A stretch of DNA of 64,000 nt from Lithobates sylvaticus (GCA_028564925.1 CM053028.1:362815302-362879301), one strand, 5' to 3'. Positions 19,120 through 31,630 are shown, numbered from the stretch's first letter. A program made the numbers and translations. The notes: generated by a model from the letters alone, not told the origin.

Positions 19120-19612
19120 CAGTGGAACCTCGGATTACTAGCATAATCCGTTCCAGGAGTAAGCTCGTAATCCAAAGTACTCGCATATCAAAGCAAGTTT
19201 TCCCATTGAAGCCAATGGAAACGAAAATAATTTGTTCCGCATTGACTTCAATGGGATGCAATACCGCATACGGCCAGAGGTGGGGGGCGCCGGAGAGCAT
19301 CAGAAACGGACGAAAAGGCCCGAGCACACTTCGGCTAACCTCAGCAAACCTCGGAAAGACTCCGTTCACGAGCCTTTCCGATGTTTGCCGAGGTCAGCCG
19401 AAGTGTGCTCGGACCTTTCCACGCATTTCCGAACGCCGACGATCAGCGCTGTTCGGCTCCTGCGCCCCCCCCCCACCTCAGGCCAAATGCGGTACTGCCC
19501 ACCGATTTTGGCCTGAATCCTGCTAGTTTTGCGAGACAACACTTTTAGAAATACAGTGCTCATTTTGCGAAATGCACGTTAACCGCGTTACTCGCAAACC
19601 GAGGTTCCACTG
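19120..19612. mobile_element. pogo/Tigger-type MITE, 493 bp
   Basis: Ends CAGTGGAACCTCGGATTAC and AACCGAGGTTCCACTG, with TA at 19118-19119 and 19613-19614. The interior is largely self-complementary, for example CCGAGCACACTTCGGCT with AGCCGAAGTGTGCTCGG. Terminal sequences of this type belong to the mariner/pogo group. There is no transposase. Confidence 0.8.
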
Positions 19613-19959
19613 TACATTTTTAACAATGCATTGTTCCATCATTTGAGATGACATAGTGTCTGCCAGTAGGAATCTATATACAGAGGCTTTCCTGCAGTGT
19701 CCTGAGCTCAGTGATTGTTTCTAGTACTGGGCATGAGACAGCAATTCTCCCAGGAGGATAAATGTGTCAACACTTAAATGACACGCAAGATTTTATACCA
19801 CACTAACACATACGATTTAGAACACTGCTAGTCAAAAACAAGTCTTAAAATTATGAAAGGGCTTACATATAGTATTTGTGTTAAAATCAATGTTTTATTG
19901 CACAAGGTCAAGGGTGGGTGAGAGATGTGGTTGTAACAGGCAACTTTGTTTATGATATA

Positions 19960-21546
19960 CAGGTGAAACTCGAAAAATTTGAATATCGTGCAAAAGTAAA
20001 TTTATTTCACTAATGCAACTTAAAAGGTGAAACTAATATATGAAATAGACTCATTACATGCAAAGCAAGATAGTTAAAGTCGTGATTTGTCATAATTGTG
20101 ATGATTATGGCTTACAGCTCATGAAAACCCCAAATCCACAATCTCAGAAAATTAGAATATTACATGCAATCAATAAAACAAGGATTGTACATAGAACAAT
20201 ATCGGACCTCTCAAAAGTAGAAGCATGCATATGTACTCAGTACTTGGTTTGGGCCCCTTTTGCAGCAATTACTGCCTCAATGTGGCGTGGCATGGAAGCT
20301 ATCAGCCTGTGGCACTGCTGAGGTGTTATGGAAGACCAGGATGCTTCAATAGCGGCCTTCAGCTCTTCTGCATTGTTCGGTCTCATGTCTCTCATCTTTC
20401 TCTTAGCAATGCCCCATAGATTCTCTATGGGGTTCAGGTCAAGCGAGTTTGCTGGCCAATCAATCAAATACAGTAATCCCACGGTCATTGAACCAGGTTT
20501 TGGTGCTTTTGGCAGTGTGGGCAGGTACCAAGTCCTGCTGGAAAATTAAGTCAGCATCCCCCATAGAGCTCGTTTGCGGAAGGTAGCATGAAGTGCTCCA
20601 AAATCTCCAGGTAGACGTCTGCGTTGACCCTGGACTTAATAAAGCACAGTGGATCAACACCAGCAGATGACATGGCTCCCCAAATCAACACAGACAGTGT
20701 TGCAGTGTGTGCCTCTCCATTCTTCCGCCATACTCTGGCTCCTTCAAATTTTGCATCTTATTTGGAAACCAAGACTTTGGACCACTGAGCAACAGACCGG
20801 TCTGTTTTTCTTTAGCCCAGGTAAGACGCTTCTGACGTTTGCTGTTCAGGAGTGGCTTGACAACAGGAATACAACATTTGAAGCCCATGTCCAGGATCAG
20901 TCTGTGTGTGGTTACTCTTGATGCACTTCAGACTCCAGCCTCAGTCCACTCCTTGTGAAAGTCCCCAACACTTTTGAATGGCCTTTTCCTGACAATCCTC
21001 TCCAGGCTGCGGTCATCCCTGCTGCTTGTGCACCTTTTTCCCCACACTTTTCCCTTCCAGATAACTTTATATTAATGTGCTTTGATACAGCACTTTGGTA
21101 ACATCCAACTTCTTTTTCCGATTACCTTTTGAGGCTTTTCCTCCTTATGTAGGGTGTCAATGATGGTTTTCTGCACAACTATTAGGTCAGCAGTCTTTCC
21201 CATGATTGTGATTCCTACTGAACCAGACTGGGAGACCATTTAAAGGCTCAGGAACCTTTGCAGGTGTTATGGCTTAATTAGCTTATGGCTTAATTAGCTG
21301 ATTACATTGGGACAATTTGAGCCTAGAATATTGCACCTTTTCACAATATTCTAATTTTACGAAATTGTGGATTTGGGGTTTTCATGAGCTGTAAGCCATA
21401 TTCATCACAATTATGACAAATCACGGCTTGAACTACCTTGCTTTGCATGTAATGAGTCTATCTCATATATTAGTTTCACCTTTTAAGTTGCAATAGTGAA
21501 ATAAATTTATTTTTGCACGGTATTCAAATTTTTCGAGTTTCACCTG
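19960..21546 (-). mobile_element. Tc1-like transposon, 1.59 kb, long inverted repeats
   Basis: Ends CAGGTGAAACTCGAAAAA and its complement, with TA at 19958-19959 and 21547-21548. The inverted repeats run about 210 bp on each side (19960-20175, 21335-21546), the IR/DR style of vertebrate Tc1 elements. The transposase is on the minus strand and broken. The copy is probably immobile itself but has both ends. Confidence 0.9.
20237..21203 (-). pseudogene. Tc1 transposase, broken
   Basis: The start MGKTADLIVVQKTIID lies at 21203. Catalytic-core remnants include LIFQQDLVPAHTAK (second Asp) and DWPANSLDLNPIENLWG (Glu), ending at GAQTKY. A 4-base repeat of GATT near 20460 shifts the frame just before DWPANS, and the central region (20685-20888) is in other frames, so several lesions are present. 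The first catalytic Asp region is degraded. Confidence 0.85.
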
Positions 21547-21548
21547 TA

Positions 21549-22786
21549 TTAGAGAAAACAAGCACAAAGTTGCTTACCAAAATGTGTTGCAACAGACAAG
21601 ATCATTTGTAATAACAGGTATGCAACAAGCAAGACGCTCTGTTAACTGAATTTAGTCCTACCTCAATATCAGATTCAACAGTACCTCTTAGTTAATTAGA
21701 TGGAAATGTCTCACTACTCTCATGTAAGTTGCATACTGCTCTTTTACCTTATGCCAATGAAGATGAACATCTGGTACACTAGGGGGTTGTTCTCAGAAAA
21801 CATCACAACCACTTGGCAGCCCTGACAAGTGATGACCCTCTAAGACACCGGCTATACCAGAAGTTCTAATATTGTAAGCAAAATAACTTGACAGTTAAGA
21901 AAAATCTTGCCAACATGTTTTAGGAGGACTTCTTTCCTTCCTTGGAACTAAGCCTATGCGTTCCTGTACATTTACCTTTAGTACATAAATAATTTGGGGA
22001 CCATGTCTTTTCTAGGAATGGGTGAGAGTAGGCACATAAAGACCTATCTCCTTGGAGTTTGTGTTCTGTATCTGGTAGTGTTGAGTGCACAATGCAACAA
22101 AGGCCCAGAATGAGAGAGAGAAAAAAATGTAGGCTCTTTATGGAGGTATCTGATCTACACAACTTATAATCGGATTAATTTTGACACAAATTCTTATGTA
22201 ATCTCTATTTTATCTGCATAATTATTTACTTACATCCTACCTTGAATAAATAGCATTTAAATGTGCATGTATCAAAAACGTACAAAGTAACTGTAATGAG
22301 AACAGAAGACAGGGTGTAGGATGTAAGGTCACCTTCCTTGTTGTAGCTATGTTCCTTTTTGAAAGAATTTCAGGCCCAGTAAATGTTTTGCCCCAGTACT
22401 GAGCTGTCTAGTTTAATATGAATTATTCTAGTTAGATAGAGGGGCTCTTGCAGCTATTTAAAGTAACCCTTTCAGCAGAAGATACTACATAACTGCTAAA
22501 AGAAGATTGCAAACTCCTTTCCAGTAGGTCAGTTTCCCCCCAAAAAAATGCTGTTTCCTTGCCCCCCTGGCTGGCCACCTTCGGGTGTGGGAATACAAAC
22601 CACCTCCCCCCCGCCTCGTGCTGTGGTTTCTCCTGCCAGCTTGTACATCACTACAGAATGTACAAGCCAGTGGAAGAAACCACAAAGTGCGATGGGGGAG
22701 AAAATATATTTGACCCATTTGACTGTTTAGGGATGATAAGCAGCAAACAGGCAGATTTATAAGAAACAAGTTACAAGAAAGTTAGG
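21549..22786. other. No gene recognised (intron)
   Basis: AT-rich intronic sequence. A short palindrome, GTTTCTTCCAC/GTGGAAGAAAC-type, lies near 22625-22685. No repeat with clear ends was recognised. Confidence 0.5.
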
Positions 22787-22788
22787 TA

Positions 22789-22890
22789 CAGGCAGTCCCT
22801 GAGTTACAAACACGATCAGTTCTGTAGGTTTGTTCTTAAGCTGAATTTGTATGCAAGTTGGATTAGGTACATTTTTTAAAGTGTAACTTC
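22789..22890 (+). repeat. mariner/pogo-like terminus fragment
   Basis: Begins CAGGCAGTCCCTGAGTTAC after TA, a terminal type known from pogo/Tigger-like repeats, and continues GGTTTGTTCTTAAGCTGAA. No matching right end was found. Confidence 0.45.
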
Positions 22891-24503
22891 AGCCAAAAAT
22901 GTTTTGGATAGCATATGAAAGGGTTCTGTAATGTTTGTTTTACGGTCTGTGCCCCTGTTCAGAAGATTTCACCTCACTTTCTGTCCCTGTGACAAATGAA
23001 TTTAGAAAATTTTGGGTTGTTGTGGAAACAAGGACTGGTGATAAACCTTCCGTGGAGACACCTTTTTTTCCCATGATAACTCAGGAGTGAATTTCCCTTC
23101 CTATTCGTAACTGGAATGTTGGAAACTCGGGGGCTGCATGTATATGGATTCTTCTTGCACATACAAGTGATCCTGTGCTGATAAATTCACTTTTAAACAA
23201 TAAAGACCTGATAAAAGCTGTGTGCAGGTGGTAACCTTGTCTCTGGAAGCCAGCACCAAGATTCAGGCTGAAAAAAGTGCACATACATTTCATACTGTGC
23301 ATACGTTTTTCTAACTGCATAAGACATTCATCCTAGCTAAAAGCTAAAGGTAGACACGGATTAACCACAAATGAAAAAATATATATATTATATAATGAAG
23401 TTTAGAACCCAATGACATGCTTATTGTTCTACTCATGCCTGAGAGTTCCCCCCACACAGATCACTGCATAATTTATCATTCAAATGCATCACTTCTTATA
23501 TAATACAGTACAGTAAGAAGTCTGGTAAAACAAAAGTGCAGCTACTTAAGAAAATCAAAAAACTGCTTTGATGAGTAAAATCACTTTACATACATGTGAA
23601 AAATCTTTTACCTGAATGTGTTGAGTGTGTAATTGTCCTGTGCTATCAAATGTCTGTATCCTAATAACTAAATGGTCTATGACTCATAACAAGCAGTAAT
23701 CATCCATGGTAATTATATAAACACTTGGTGTACAAAGTATCCAAAAAGGTAATACACAGAAGGCAGCTATAGAATGAGGCACTCCTAATAACAATAGCAA
23801 TGTTAATTGTCCATGTTCCAGCAATGCATTAAAGGGAAACTGCCACAAAGCCAGACACCCGAGCTGACTCAGAGGGAAATCTACCTTCTCAGACAACCTG
23901 TAAACTATTTCTGGGGCAGTAACATCACAGTGAAGTGGAATACATTTAGCCTTTCTGCTTGGGCAAGTACAAAGTAGCAGATGCTGTGCTTCCCTCTCCT
24001 GTGACTTAGAAGCCTCCAGTACCATCCTATTTGTACCATGTTGCCATGTGCCCCTTGCTGTGCTTAGATTCCTGCCTTGTGAGCCTGGACCCAATTCTTG
24101 CTGTATCCTGTTTATGTTGACTATGTAGACTTACTCCCTAGCCGTTCTGCACTGCTGCCTTTGGCCTCACTGGATTAGCTCTAGCTGAACCTCAGAAAAC
24201 TATCGCTGTGTCTCTGGACTTAGCCTTGACATTCAGCAGTGCCGCTTTAGGTGCCAGGACTCGTTACCTGCTGTACCGTGATGCCATCCAGGTTTAATCC
24301 ATTGTTGAGTATGCTTACTGTCTATCATCTTACTACTTGTCTTTCCTGCTGTACCCATGATTGCTGCTCTGTGGACCTACCCCTTTGCCAAGACCTCAGC
24401 TTGTTAAATCCCTCAATAAAAGAACCCCTCAGCAAATGGGTCTCTCTCAAAGCATTCTGTTCTGCCCACACATCCATCACATTCTCAAAAACTATAAAAG
24501 ATA
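22891..24503. other. No gene recognised (intron)
   Basis: Unique-looking sequence with only short, overlapping open frames. The 136-codon minus-strand frame at 23684-24094 shows no family motifs. No RNA gene was seen. Confidence 0.45.
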
Positions 24504-24879
24504 TACAGCGGGTAAAATAAGTATTAAACACGTCACCAGGTTCTGGGTATTCTAGGTAAATATATTTCTAAAGGTGCTATTGACATGGAATTTTCACCAC
24601 ATGTAGGTAACAACCCATGCGATCTATACATACAAAACCAAAACAATTTCAGAAATGAAGTTATGTGTAATAAAATGGAATGACAAAGGGAAAAAGTATT
24701 CAACACATGAAGAAAGGGAGGTGCAAATAAGGCATGGAAAGCCAAGACATCAGCTGAAATTAATTGGAAAGCAATCCTGCCGCTTGTCATTGCAAATTAA
24801 TATCAGCTGGTTCAGTCTCAAATGATGGCCTATAAAAGGGTGTCTCATTGCCAAGGTGTCACACAAGAAACATCTCACG

Positions 24880-26184
24880 ATGGGTAAAAGCAAGGAGCTC
24901 TCTCAAGACCTTTGAATTCTTATTGTTACAAAACATACTGATGGCATTGGTTACAGAAAGATTTCTAAACTTCTGAATGTTCCAGTGAGCACTGTTGGGG
25001 CCATAATCCGGAAGTGGAAAGAACATAATTTCACCATGAACCGGCCACGACCAGGTGCCCTTCACAAGATTTCTGACAGATGGACGCTTAGTGCTGAGCT
25101 CTGCTGTGAGGGAGACGAACCGGAACGATTAGGGACCGCTGGAGCCGGTATTTTTGTACAAAAACTTCCCCACATTAGTCAGCCTGTATGCAATCATCAA
25201 CCTATGGAAGTATCTGGCTCCTGAGCGGTCCGCTATGCAAGACTACATTGCTGAAAAAAAGCTGACTCTTTGCTTTTTTTTGTGTGCTTGACACAAATCT
25301 GCCGCATCCTGTTTTCATATCTTTTGCTATATTTTTAAATAGCTGTTATATATAATTGTAATTTCATTCCAGGTTTTATAGAAATACATCTAGTTACGGA
25401 ACTGCAACTGAATTTAAACACCAAGAAATATCTGCAAACTGTAAGTGTTATAGTCTCCCACGATCCATCACTTAGCCACAACAGGAAAATGAGTAAAAAT
25501 AATTATCAGAAGATTTGTCCAAGAGCCTGTATGCACGCTCAGCATGCAAGACTACATTGCTGAAGAAAAAGCATGTTAAAGCGTGTTTAAAATTTTTCCT
25601 GCAACATTTAAACAAGCCTGTGAAATACTGGATACCATAATACACCCCATGTTTGGAGGTCACATGGCACTGCACATCACCCCAAAAACACCCCAGTACA
25701 CCCCCTTACCAACAGTGAAGTTTGCATGTGGGAACATCATGGTGTAAGGCTGTTTTTCAGCATATGGTACTGGCAAAAATTTCACATCGTTGAAGGAAGG
25801 ATGAATGAACAAATGTACCAAGACATTCTGGATAAAAATCTGTTGCCATCTAGCAGGATGATGAAGATGAAACAAGGGGTGGACATTTCAGCAAGACAAT
25901 GATCCCAAACACAAAGCCAAGGAAACTCTCAATTGGTTTCAAAGAGAAAAAATAAAGCTGACAGAATGGCCCAGCCAATCACCTGACTTGAATACAATAG
26001 AAAATCTATGGAAAGAACTAAAGATCAGAGTTCATAGAAGAGGCCCACGGAACCTTCAAAATGTGAAGACTGTGTGGAAGAATGGGCCAAAATCACACCT
26101 GAGCAATGCATACGACTAGTTTCTCCATACAGGAGGCGTCTTGAAGCTGTCACTACGACAAAGGATTTTCTACGAAGTATTAAA
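24880..26184 (+). pseudogene. Tc1 transposase, broken by stops and an insert
   Basis: The start MGKSKELSQDL is followed by an in-frame stop, then TKHTDGIGYRKISKLLNV and VGAIIRKWKEHN (the helix-turn-helix region) and RPRPGALHKISD. After the insert come remnants of the core: a [12 protein letters not shown] block (second Asp) and [19 protein letters not shown] (Glu) near 25970-26015. Several lesions make it non-functional. Confidence 0.85.
25373..25440 (+). other. Exon-like segment inside the Tc1 insert
   Basis: A 68-bp stretch is preceded by a pyrimidine-rich tract ending TTTCATTCCAG and followed by GTAAGTG, both close to splice consensus. It is open in two frames, one reading FIEIHLVTELQLNLNTKKYL and another FYRNTSSYGTATEF. 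It lies in the sequence that interrupts the transposase. It could be a captured host exon or a chance match; the source gene is not recognised. Confidence 0.35.
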
Positions 26185-26449
26185 TAAATTTCAGCGTGTT
26201 CAATACTTTTTCCCCTGTGTCATTCTATTTCTATTCTATTCTAACGTATTTGTTTTGGTTTCTTTGTAGGTATGGATTGCATGGGTTGTTACCAACATAT
26301 GGTGAACATTTCATGTCAATAGCACCTTTAGAAATATATTTACCTAGAAAAATTACGTGTTCAATACTTCATTTTACCCATTGTATATATACACAATTTG
26401 TGTGCAAACCCAATTATTATCTTTTAAAGTAGCAGTGATATCATTTCTG

Positions 26450-27055
26450 CAACATGCCTCCCAACTTTTGAACTTCAGAACGAGGGACACTTAAAGTGGA
26501 TGTAAACCCTCACATATACCCAGTGAAGTGAAGTGAACAGCCTCAGATGATACACAGAGATGAAACAAATCTTCCTACATAAGTTTTACATGCATGTCTT
26601 CATCTTGCTATATTCTTTAGAATTCGTACATCGGGTAAGAATTTTCACTTCCTCATTCTGCACTGTTAGAGAAGGCTTGGATTACACTGGGAGCAGCTGA
26701 TTGGAGGAAAGGCACACACCTCTGAATTGGTAGAAGAATGAAAATGCTTTCACAGCTCTGCTCTGAGACGGCAAGCTGTCTGCTAATCTATTTATAGCAA
26801 CCTCCCCCACCACACACTTCTATCTCCTGTCTCGGAGAATGTGTGAGAATTTGGGGCTGATAACAGAGCTACAGAGCAAGAGACAGCTACGGGACATAGT
26901 GCTTTGGAGAGAGATAAGAAAACACTACAGATACATTTTATGAATCGGGTTTACATCAACTTTAAGTGACTAGCGGCGTTAATGTGGGTGTGGCTAAACT
27001 CAACATGGGGAGGGGCTAAAGCGTGTGGTTAAACTAAGCCCAGGCTTCCTTGTAA
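26450..27055 (+). repeat. Older dispersed repeat split by a TTAA MITE
   Basis: CATGCCTCCCAACTTTTGAA and GAGGGACAC (26450-26490) belong with GGCGTTAATGTGGGTGTGGC and GGGGAGGGGC (26972-27020). The two halves are separated by the MITE at 26495-26961. The family name is not known to me. Confidence 0.5.
26495..26961. mobile_element. TTAA-flanked MITE, 467 bp
   Basis: TTAA at 26491-26494 and 26962-26965. Inverted ends AGTGGATGTAAACCC and GGGTTTACATCAACT. Non-coding. Confidence 0.8.
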
Positions 27056-28130
27056 CTATAAAATATGCTTTGATTGCTTTTTCTGAGCGAGTCAATGAAC
27101 ACTTTGGTGAGAAGTATATAATGTACAGTATTGTGTATATAGTGCAGCAGTGTGTAAGCCAGCAAATCCGGGATGGTTGGGAGGTATGCTGCAATGCATA
27201 CAGCTTGTGCAGAGTGCAGAGCTGTGAGAGGGACCCGGCAGGCCCATCCACTACTGGCTGCCTGCACAGGAGGAGACGGATACAAGACCAGTCACTATGC
27301 ACAAACAAAGAGAAGCAGTGACTGGTCTTTATTACAGGAAACTCCTACACAATGGCAAAGTTTCACACTGGGATTACTGCACAGATCTGGAAGAAAAAAA
27401 AAACACACACACCTAGGTTCAAGTAAGAATGCATATGCCTCTTGTATTTATACAATAGTTGCTTATCATGAAGTTCAGCTTTAGATTCAAAAAAAAAGTG
27501 CAGTCATACAAGGTTATTTAAGCAAAACATTTCCTGAGAGCTAGGAGAAATATCAGAACATGAGCATAACTAGAACTGCATATTATCTAAAGGTTAGGAC
27601 TGGGGCTGACTAACGAGAGGAAATAGGTGTTGTGCAGAGCAGCATTTACGAGTCTATTGCACACACCACTGGAGGAAACAATCTTTGGCATGCTATTGTA
27701 AGTAAACGTTTGGCTAACACCTACAGAAGTTCTGATAAGCAGTAATATTTAATGAGTTTACTGAAAACACAGATCAAGAGTACCTGTACTACTACAAAAA
27801 AAAGGTCTTGGTTAAATATATACAAGGAAGTATATGCTTCTCAACTACTACGATGGCTAACTTTATATAATCACCACTGACATGTCTACTGTCTGATAGT
27901 GTAAGCTGCAATGTATGTTGGTGCATCATAAATAAAAGTCAAACTGCAGGTGGCTGTTTATTTATAAATCCACATATATAATGCACCTGAGAAATACAGC
28001 GATAGTCTTATAGCAGTTTCAAGGAATGCAGATCCTGGATGTGCTGTCTGGCAGGCATGCCTGGATCACAAGGCTGGGTGAACAATTAAAGCTTTTTTTA
28101 TTTTTTTGGGTTAAAAAGGACACATTTTTA
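27056..28130. other. No gene recognised (intron)
   Basis: Short open frames on both strands overlap each other (27000-27480) and show no family motifs. The rest is AT-rich intron. Confidence 0.45.
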
Positions 28131-28136
28131 GGCGGT

Positions 28137-28242
28137 ACAGGTCCAACCCTTTTAAAGCCCACTTGCAATCTCCAAATCCTTTAAAGTTCACTTGCAGTCT
28201 GCAAAACCTATAAAGCCTACTTGCAATCTCCAAAGTCCAGTA
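28137..28242 (+). repeat. Tandem repeat, about 33-38 bp unit, three copies
   Basis: The unit CCTTTAAAG..CACTTGCA(A/G)TCT(C/G)CAAA recurs three times with small changes. Confidence 0.8.
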
Positions 28243-28310
28243 AATGGAATATAAGCAAGACCAGACCCGGATTTTCTGTGCATGAACTTTCAGAGGACTG
28301 TTGCTCCAAG

Positions 28311-29033
28311 TAGGGATTGAACGATATCGTTTTTTTCGGTGCCAATACCATACCGATATTTCGGCCACCTCTCCTGCCGATAATTTTTGCCCATATTTTG
28401 TACATTTTAAAAAAAAATTTTTACACTGTGATTTTAAATTTTGTTTATTTTTTATCACTCATATTGCTTTCAGAAAGAATATAAACATCCCTTGTGACAG
28501 TAATAGGCATGTGAGAGGTACTCTTTATGGAGGGATCGGGGGTCTATAAGACCCCAAAACCCCTACTCTGCACTTCAAAGTATTCAAAACGTCAAGATCG
28601 GCGTGTTTTTACAACTGCCGCCTTTAAGATGCCAGTAATCCGGGAGTGATGTGATGACATCGCTTCCGGGTTACTAAATCAGAGACCCGAATAAAGCATT
28701 GGCTGTGTTTGGGTTTTCGGCCAGCCGGCGGACGTGCCGGCTGGTTGCTCTGGCCTCCCGGCGGGATGGGAGAGCCCAGGCGAGCGGCGGAAGGTGGTGG
28801 GAGGGGGGAATGTCCCCTCCCGCTGCTTGTAATAACAGCCGAGCAGCTGCTGAGCCGCATCGGTTGTTATTACAATAAAGCCGACCTTCTGCTTTAAAGA
28901 ACGATACCAGTGGAATGCATGCAGCTGCATGCATCACACCGGTAAAACTCCTTGAAGCAATATCGGTCAATTTTTTGACCGATACTTCTAAAAAAGTGAA
29001 TATTGGCCGCACCGATAATCGGTCGATTCTCTA
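28311..29033. mobile_element. hAT-type non-autonomous element, 723 bp
   Basis: The 8-bp duplication GCTCCAAG (28303-28310, 29034-29041) flanks inverted ends TAGGGATTGAACGATATCG and CGATTATCGG-type sequence closing in TCTCTA. Both the duplication length and the TAGGGATCGACCGAT-like terminus fit hAT elements. The interior (about 28640-28940) is the cassette also found at 54490-54810 and in part at 11040-11175. No transposase. Confidence 0.85.
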
Positions 29034-29205
29034 GCTCCAAGTTAAGTAATTTGTACACACTAACCTTGCTGTTAACAGATGCAGTTTTGCAGGCTCCTCT
29101 GAAGAGAAAGCTACACTTTTCCATTGAATATGCTCCATAAAATAGGTATTACACCCTATGCTATAATGTATTAGTCTTTTTTTTTGTCTAATATTTGTTT
29201 CTTAA

Positions 29206-29565
29206 AGGGGAATTTCACCCAAAGGGGGCAGTTGCACACTTCCTCCTCCTCCCCCCTCCTTTGCCATATTGGGAATATATTTTTTTTATTTATGAGGGGG
29301 AGTGGGTACCTAGTTTTTTTCCCCATTACCTTCTGGGACACGTCACAGGTCCCAGGAGGCTGTGGAACCATTCACAGAACCCAGAGCAGCTCGAGCAGGC
29401 GCAGTTAACCCAGCTTCCCACAGTTAACATGCTGGGGACCCAAAGACTGGCGAAGAACTGCCCCAGGTGAGGACGCTGGATCCCTGGATGTTTATTAAAG
29501 GTCAGCAGCTAAAATTTTTGTAGCTGCTGACATTTAATTTTTTGAAATCTGTCTGGAGCTCCTCT
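29206..29565. mobile_element. TTAA-flanked MITE, 360 bp
   Basis: TTAA at 29202-29205 and 29566-29569. It begins AGGGGAATTTCACCC and ends GGAGCTCCTCT. The interior pair GTCAGCAGCTAAAATTTTTG/TAGCTGCTGACATTT recurs in related copies at 5250 and 37530. Confidence 0.7.
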
Positions 29566-29569
29566 TTAA

Positions 29570-30755
29570 GCATAAGCTATCAGCCAAGCTTTTCGTGTAT
29601 GAGGATATTTTCAGTGCACTATTTTTTCCACAACACCTGTCCTTCCTGGTTAAATACTTCATCATCACGTTTACATACATGTCTCTGGCAGAAACAAAAC
29701 TTTTTCTAAACCAAAGACATGTTATTTTAAGACAGTCATGTAACCGTCTGTTTGTGCATAAAGGATTTGCAGGGAGACTGTCTGGTTCAGGAGATGTCAT
29801 TTCTAATTCCAATTCACAGAACTGGAAGGACAAATATAATTGAGGTTGCATTTTTGTAGAGGCAAGGTACACATATAAGCCTTGTCTGGGTCAGCTTATG
29901 CAAAATCAGGTCATACAGCTTCGAACGGCCTCAGAGCGACATTGTCTCGGAAACAGGAAAAGCCAGCATGTTTCCTTGCAAGGCTGAAAATAAACATCTA
30001 AAATGCCTGTATTATATGCTTCTTTGTACAAAAACAACTCTTCCCTTAATTTAAATGTCCAGGGCACCACTTTGAAGTGTAGCACTTGCAGACACCATGC
30101 TGCTCATGATTAGTATAAGATGATATTTTTTAAATCAATACAAAAATCTGTATAAGGATAGGTAAATGACAAAGAATACAAATGAACAGGACAAAAAATA
30201 AAAGAACAAAATTGTATACATTCATACAAAAAAAAAAAACAGACTGTGTTTGTGCGTATCTGTGAATGAACATGTTTTTTTAATTTTTTCACTTTAGCAG
30301 ACTCTACATGAGAACAACTAGTAAGAAACACTGTTTGTATTTAAATAGTAAACCTTAGTGATGAGTTGTGTTTGGCTTTAGCTGGCTCATAAAGAATAAA
30401 GACCAGTCTTTATTTGAATATGTCCAAGTACAACGTCATCCTGGACCAGTTTGGTCATCGGAATCCACCAGGGAGCTCGGGACTGCCGTATGTGGTCGAT
30501 CGGCTGCCCACAGAGAAGATGGAGGAACATTTGTTTCCTGATCTCCTCTGTGACAAATGAAGTCGAAAACAACGAAAATTCCATCACTTTAGGTTTCAGT
30601 GCTGTCATTCCCTTGTCGGATCAGCCAGGGAAGCATCTGATCAAACACAATCTGTGTTTGATCGGATACTTTGAAAGGCAGGGGAGACTTCAGGGTACGA
30701 ATAGATCCCTGATGTCTCAAAAAAAGTAACTGTAAAATAATATTTTTATTTTTAA
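29570..30755. other. No gene recognised (intron)
   Basis: AT-rich intron. The interval 30400-30720 contains small inverted pairs (GATCAAACACA/TGTGTTTGATC at about 30640) and may be an old MITE, but I could not define ends. Confidence 0.4.
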
Positions 30756-30759
30756 ATAA

Positions 30760-31626
30760 CCACTTTACGCCCACGCTATAGCCGAAAGACGGCTACAGCG
30801 CGGACGCCAATTGCCAGGAGGGCATCCCTGGACGTCTTCTGGTGCTCGAGCGGCCTGCGTGCCCCCTGCAGGGCGCACTCTGTGATCAGAGAGTCTATGG
30901 AGAAAAAAAGTCTGACACAACGCTACACTGATCTGGGTAAACAGCCTCCAGCGGAGGCTCTTTACCACGTGATCAGCCGTGTCCAATCACGGCTGATCAC
31001 GATGTCAACAGGAAAAGCCGGTGATCGGCTTTTCCTCACTCGCGTCTGACAGACGCGAGTAGAGGATAGCTGATCGGCGGCTCTCCTGACAGGAGGGGGT
31101 CTGCGCTGATTGTTTATTAGCGCAGCCCCCCTCAGATGCCCACACTGGGGAAGTGGGCAACATGTGGATGGCCAGGTATGTACCCCCTCGCCATCCACAT
31201 GTGCAAATGATGCCCACAAATGGGCACTGACTGGCACCATCATGTACCAATAAAAATAAGGGATGCCCAGCAATGCCACCCATCAGTGCCCACCCATCAG
31301 TGCCCATCCATGCCACCCATCTATGCCACCCATAAGTACCCATCAGTGCCGCCTATGAGTGCCCATCAGTGCTGCATACCAGTGCCACCTATCAGTGCCC
31401 ATCAGTGCCGCCTATCAGTGCCACCTCATCAGTACCACCTCATCGGTGCCCATCAGTGCCGCCTTAGTGCCCGTCATTGAAGAAGAAAACGTGCTTATTT
31501 CCCCAAAAAATTTAACAGAAACAAAGAAAACCTTGTAACTTGCAATTGTAATTCAAAGTGCGACAGCGCTGAAAGCTGAAAATTGGTCTGGGCAGAAATG
31601 TGTCTAAGTGCCTGGTATTGAAGTGG
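30760..31626 (+). mobile_element. TTAA-type 'CCACTT' family element, 867 bp, hairpin-rich
   Basis: Begins CCACTTTACGCCC after ATAA (30756-30759) and ends TGAAGTGG before TTAA (31627-31630), so one target copy has mutated. The left half is a chain of hairpins: 13-bp arms at 30969-30981/30988-31000, a 21-bp palindrome-like hairpin at 31039-31059, and 12-bp arms at 31161-31172/31190-31201. Non-coding. Confidence 0.8.
31262..31480 (+). repeat. Minisatellite, CATCAGTGCC unit
   Basis: About 15 degenerate copies of a 10-14 bp unit (CCCATCAGTGCC, CCTATCAGTGCC, CATCCATGCCACC). It uses the same motif as the array at 2306-2440 in another family copy. Confidence 0.85.
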
Positions 31627-31630
31627 TTAA

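Larger units (their letters stand above)
24506..26383 (+). mobile_element. Tc1-like transposon, about 1.88 kb, with an internal insert
   Basis: Ends CAGCGGGTAAAATAAGTATT and AATACTTCATTTTACCCATTG, with TA at 24504-24505 and 26384-26385. A broken transposase reads on the plus strand. Compared with the usual 1.4-1.6 kb of this group it is oversized because about 410 bp of foreign sequence (25081-25490) interrupts the gene, while part of the core after it is shortened. Confidence 0.88.
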
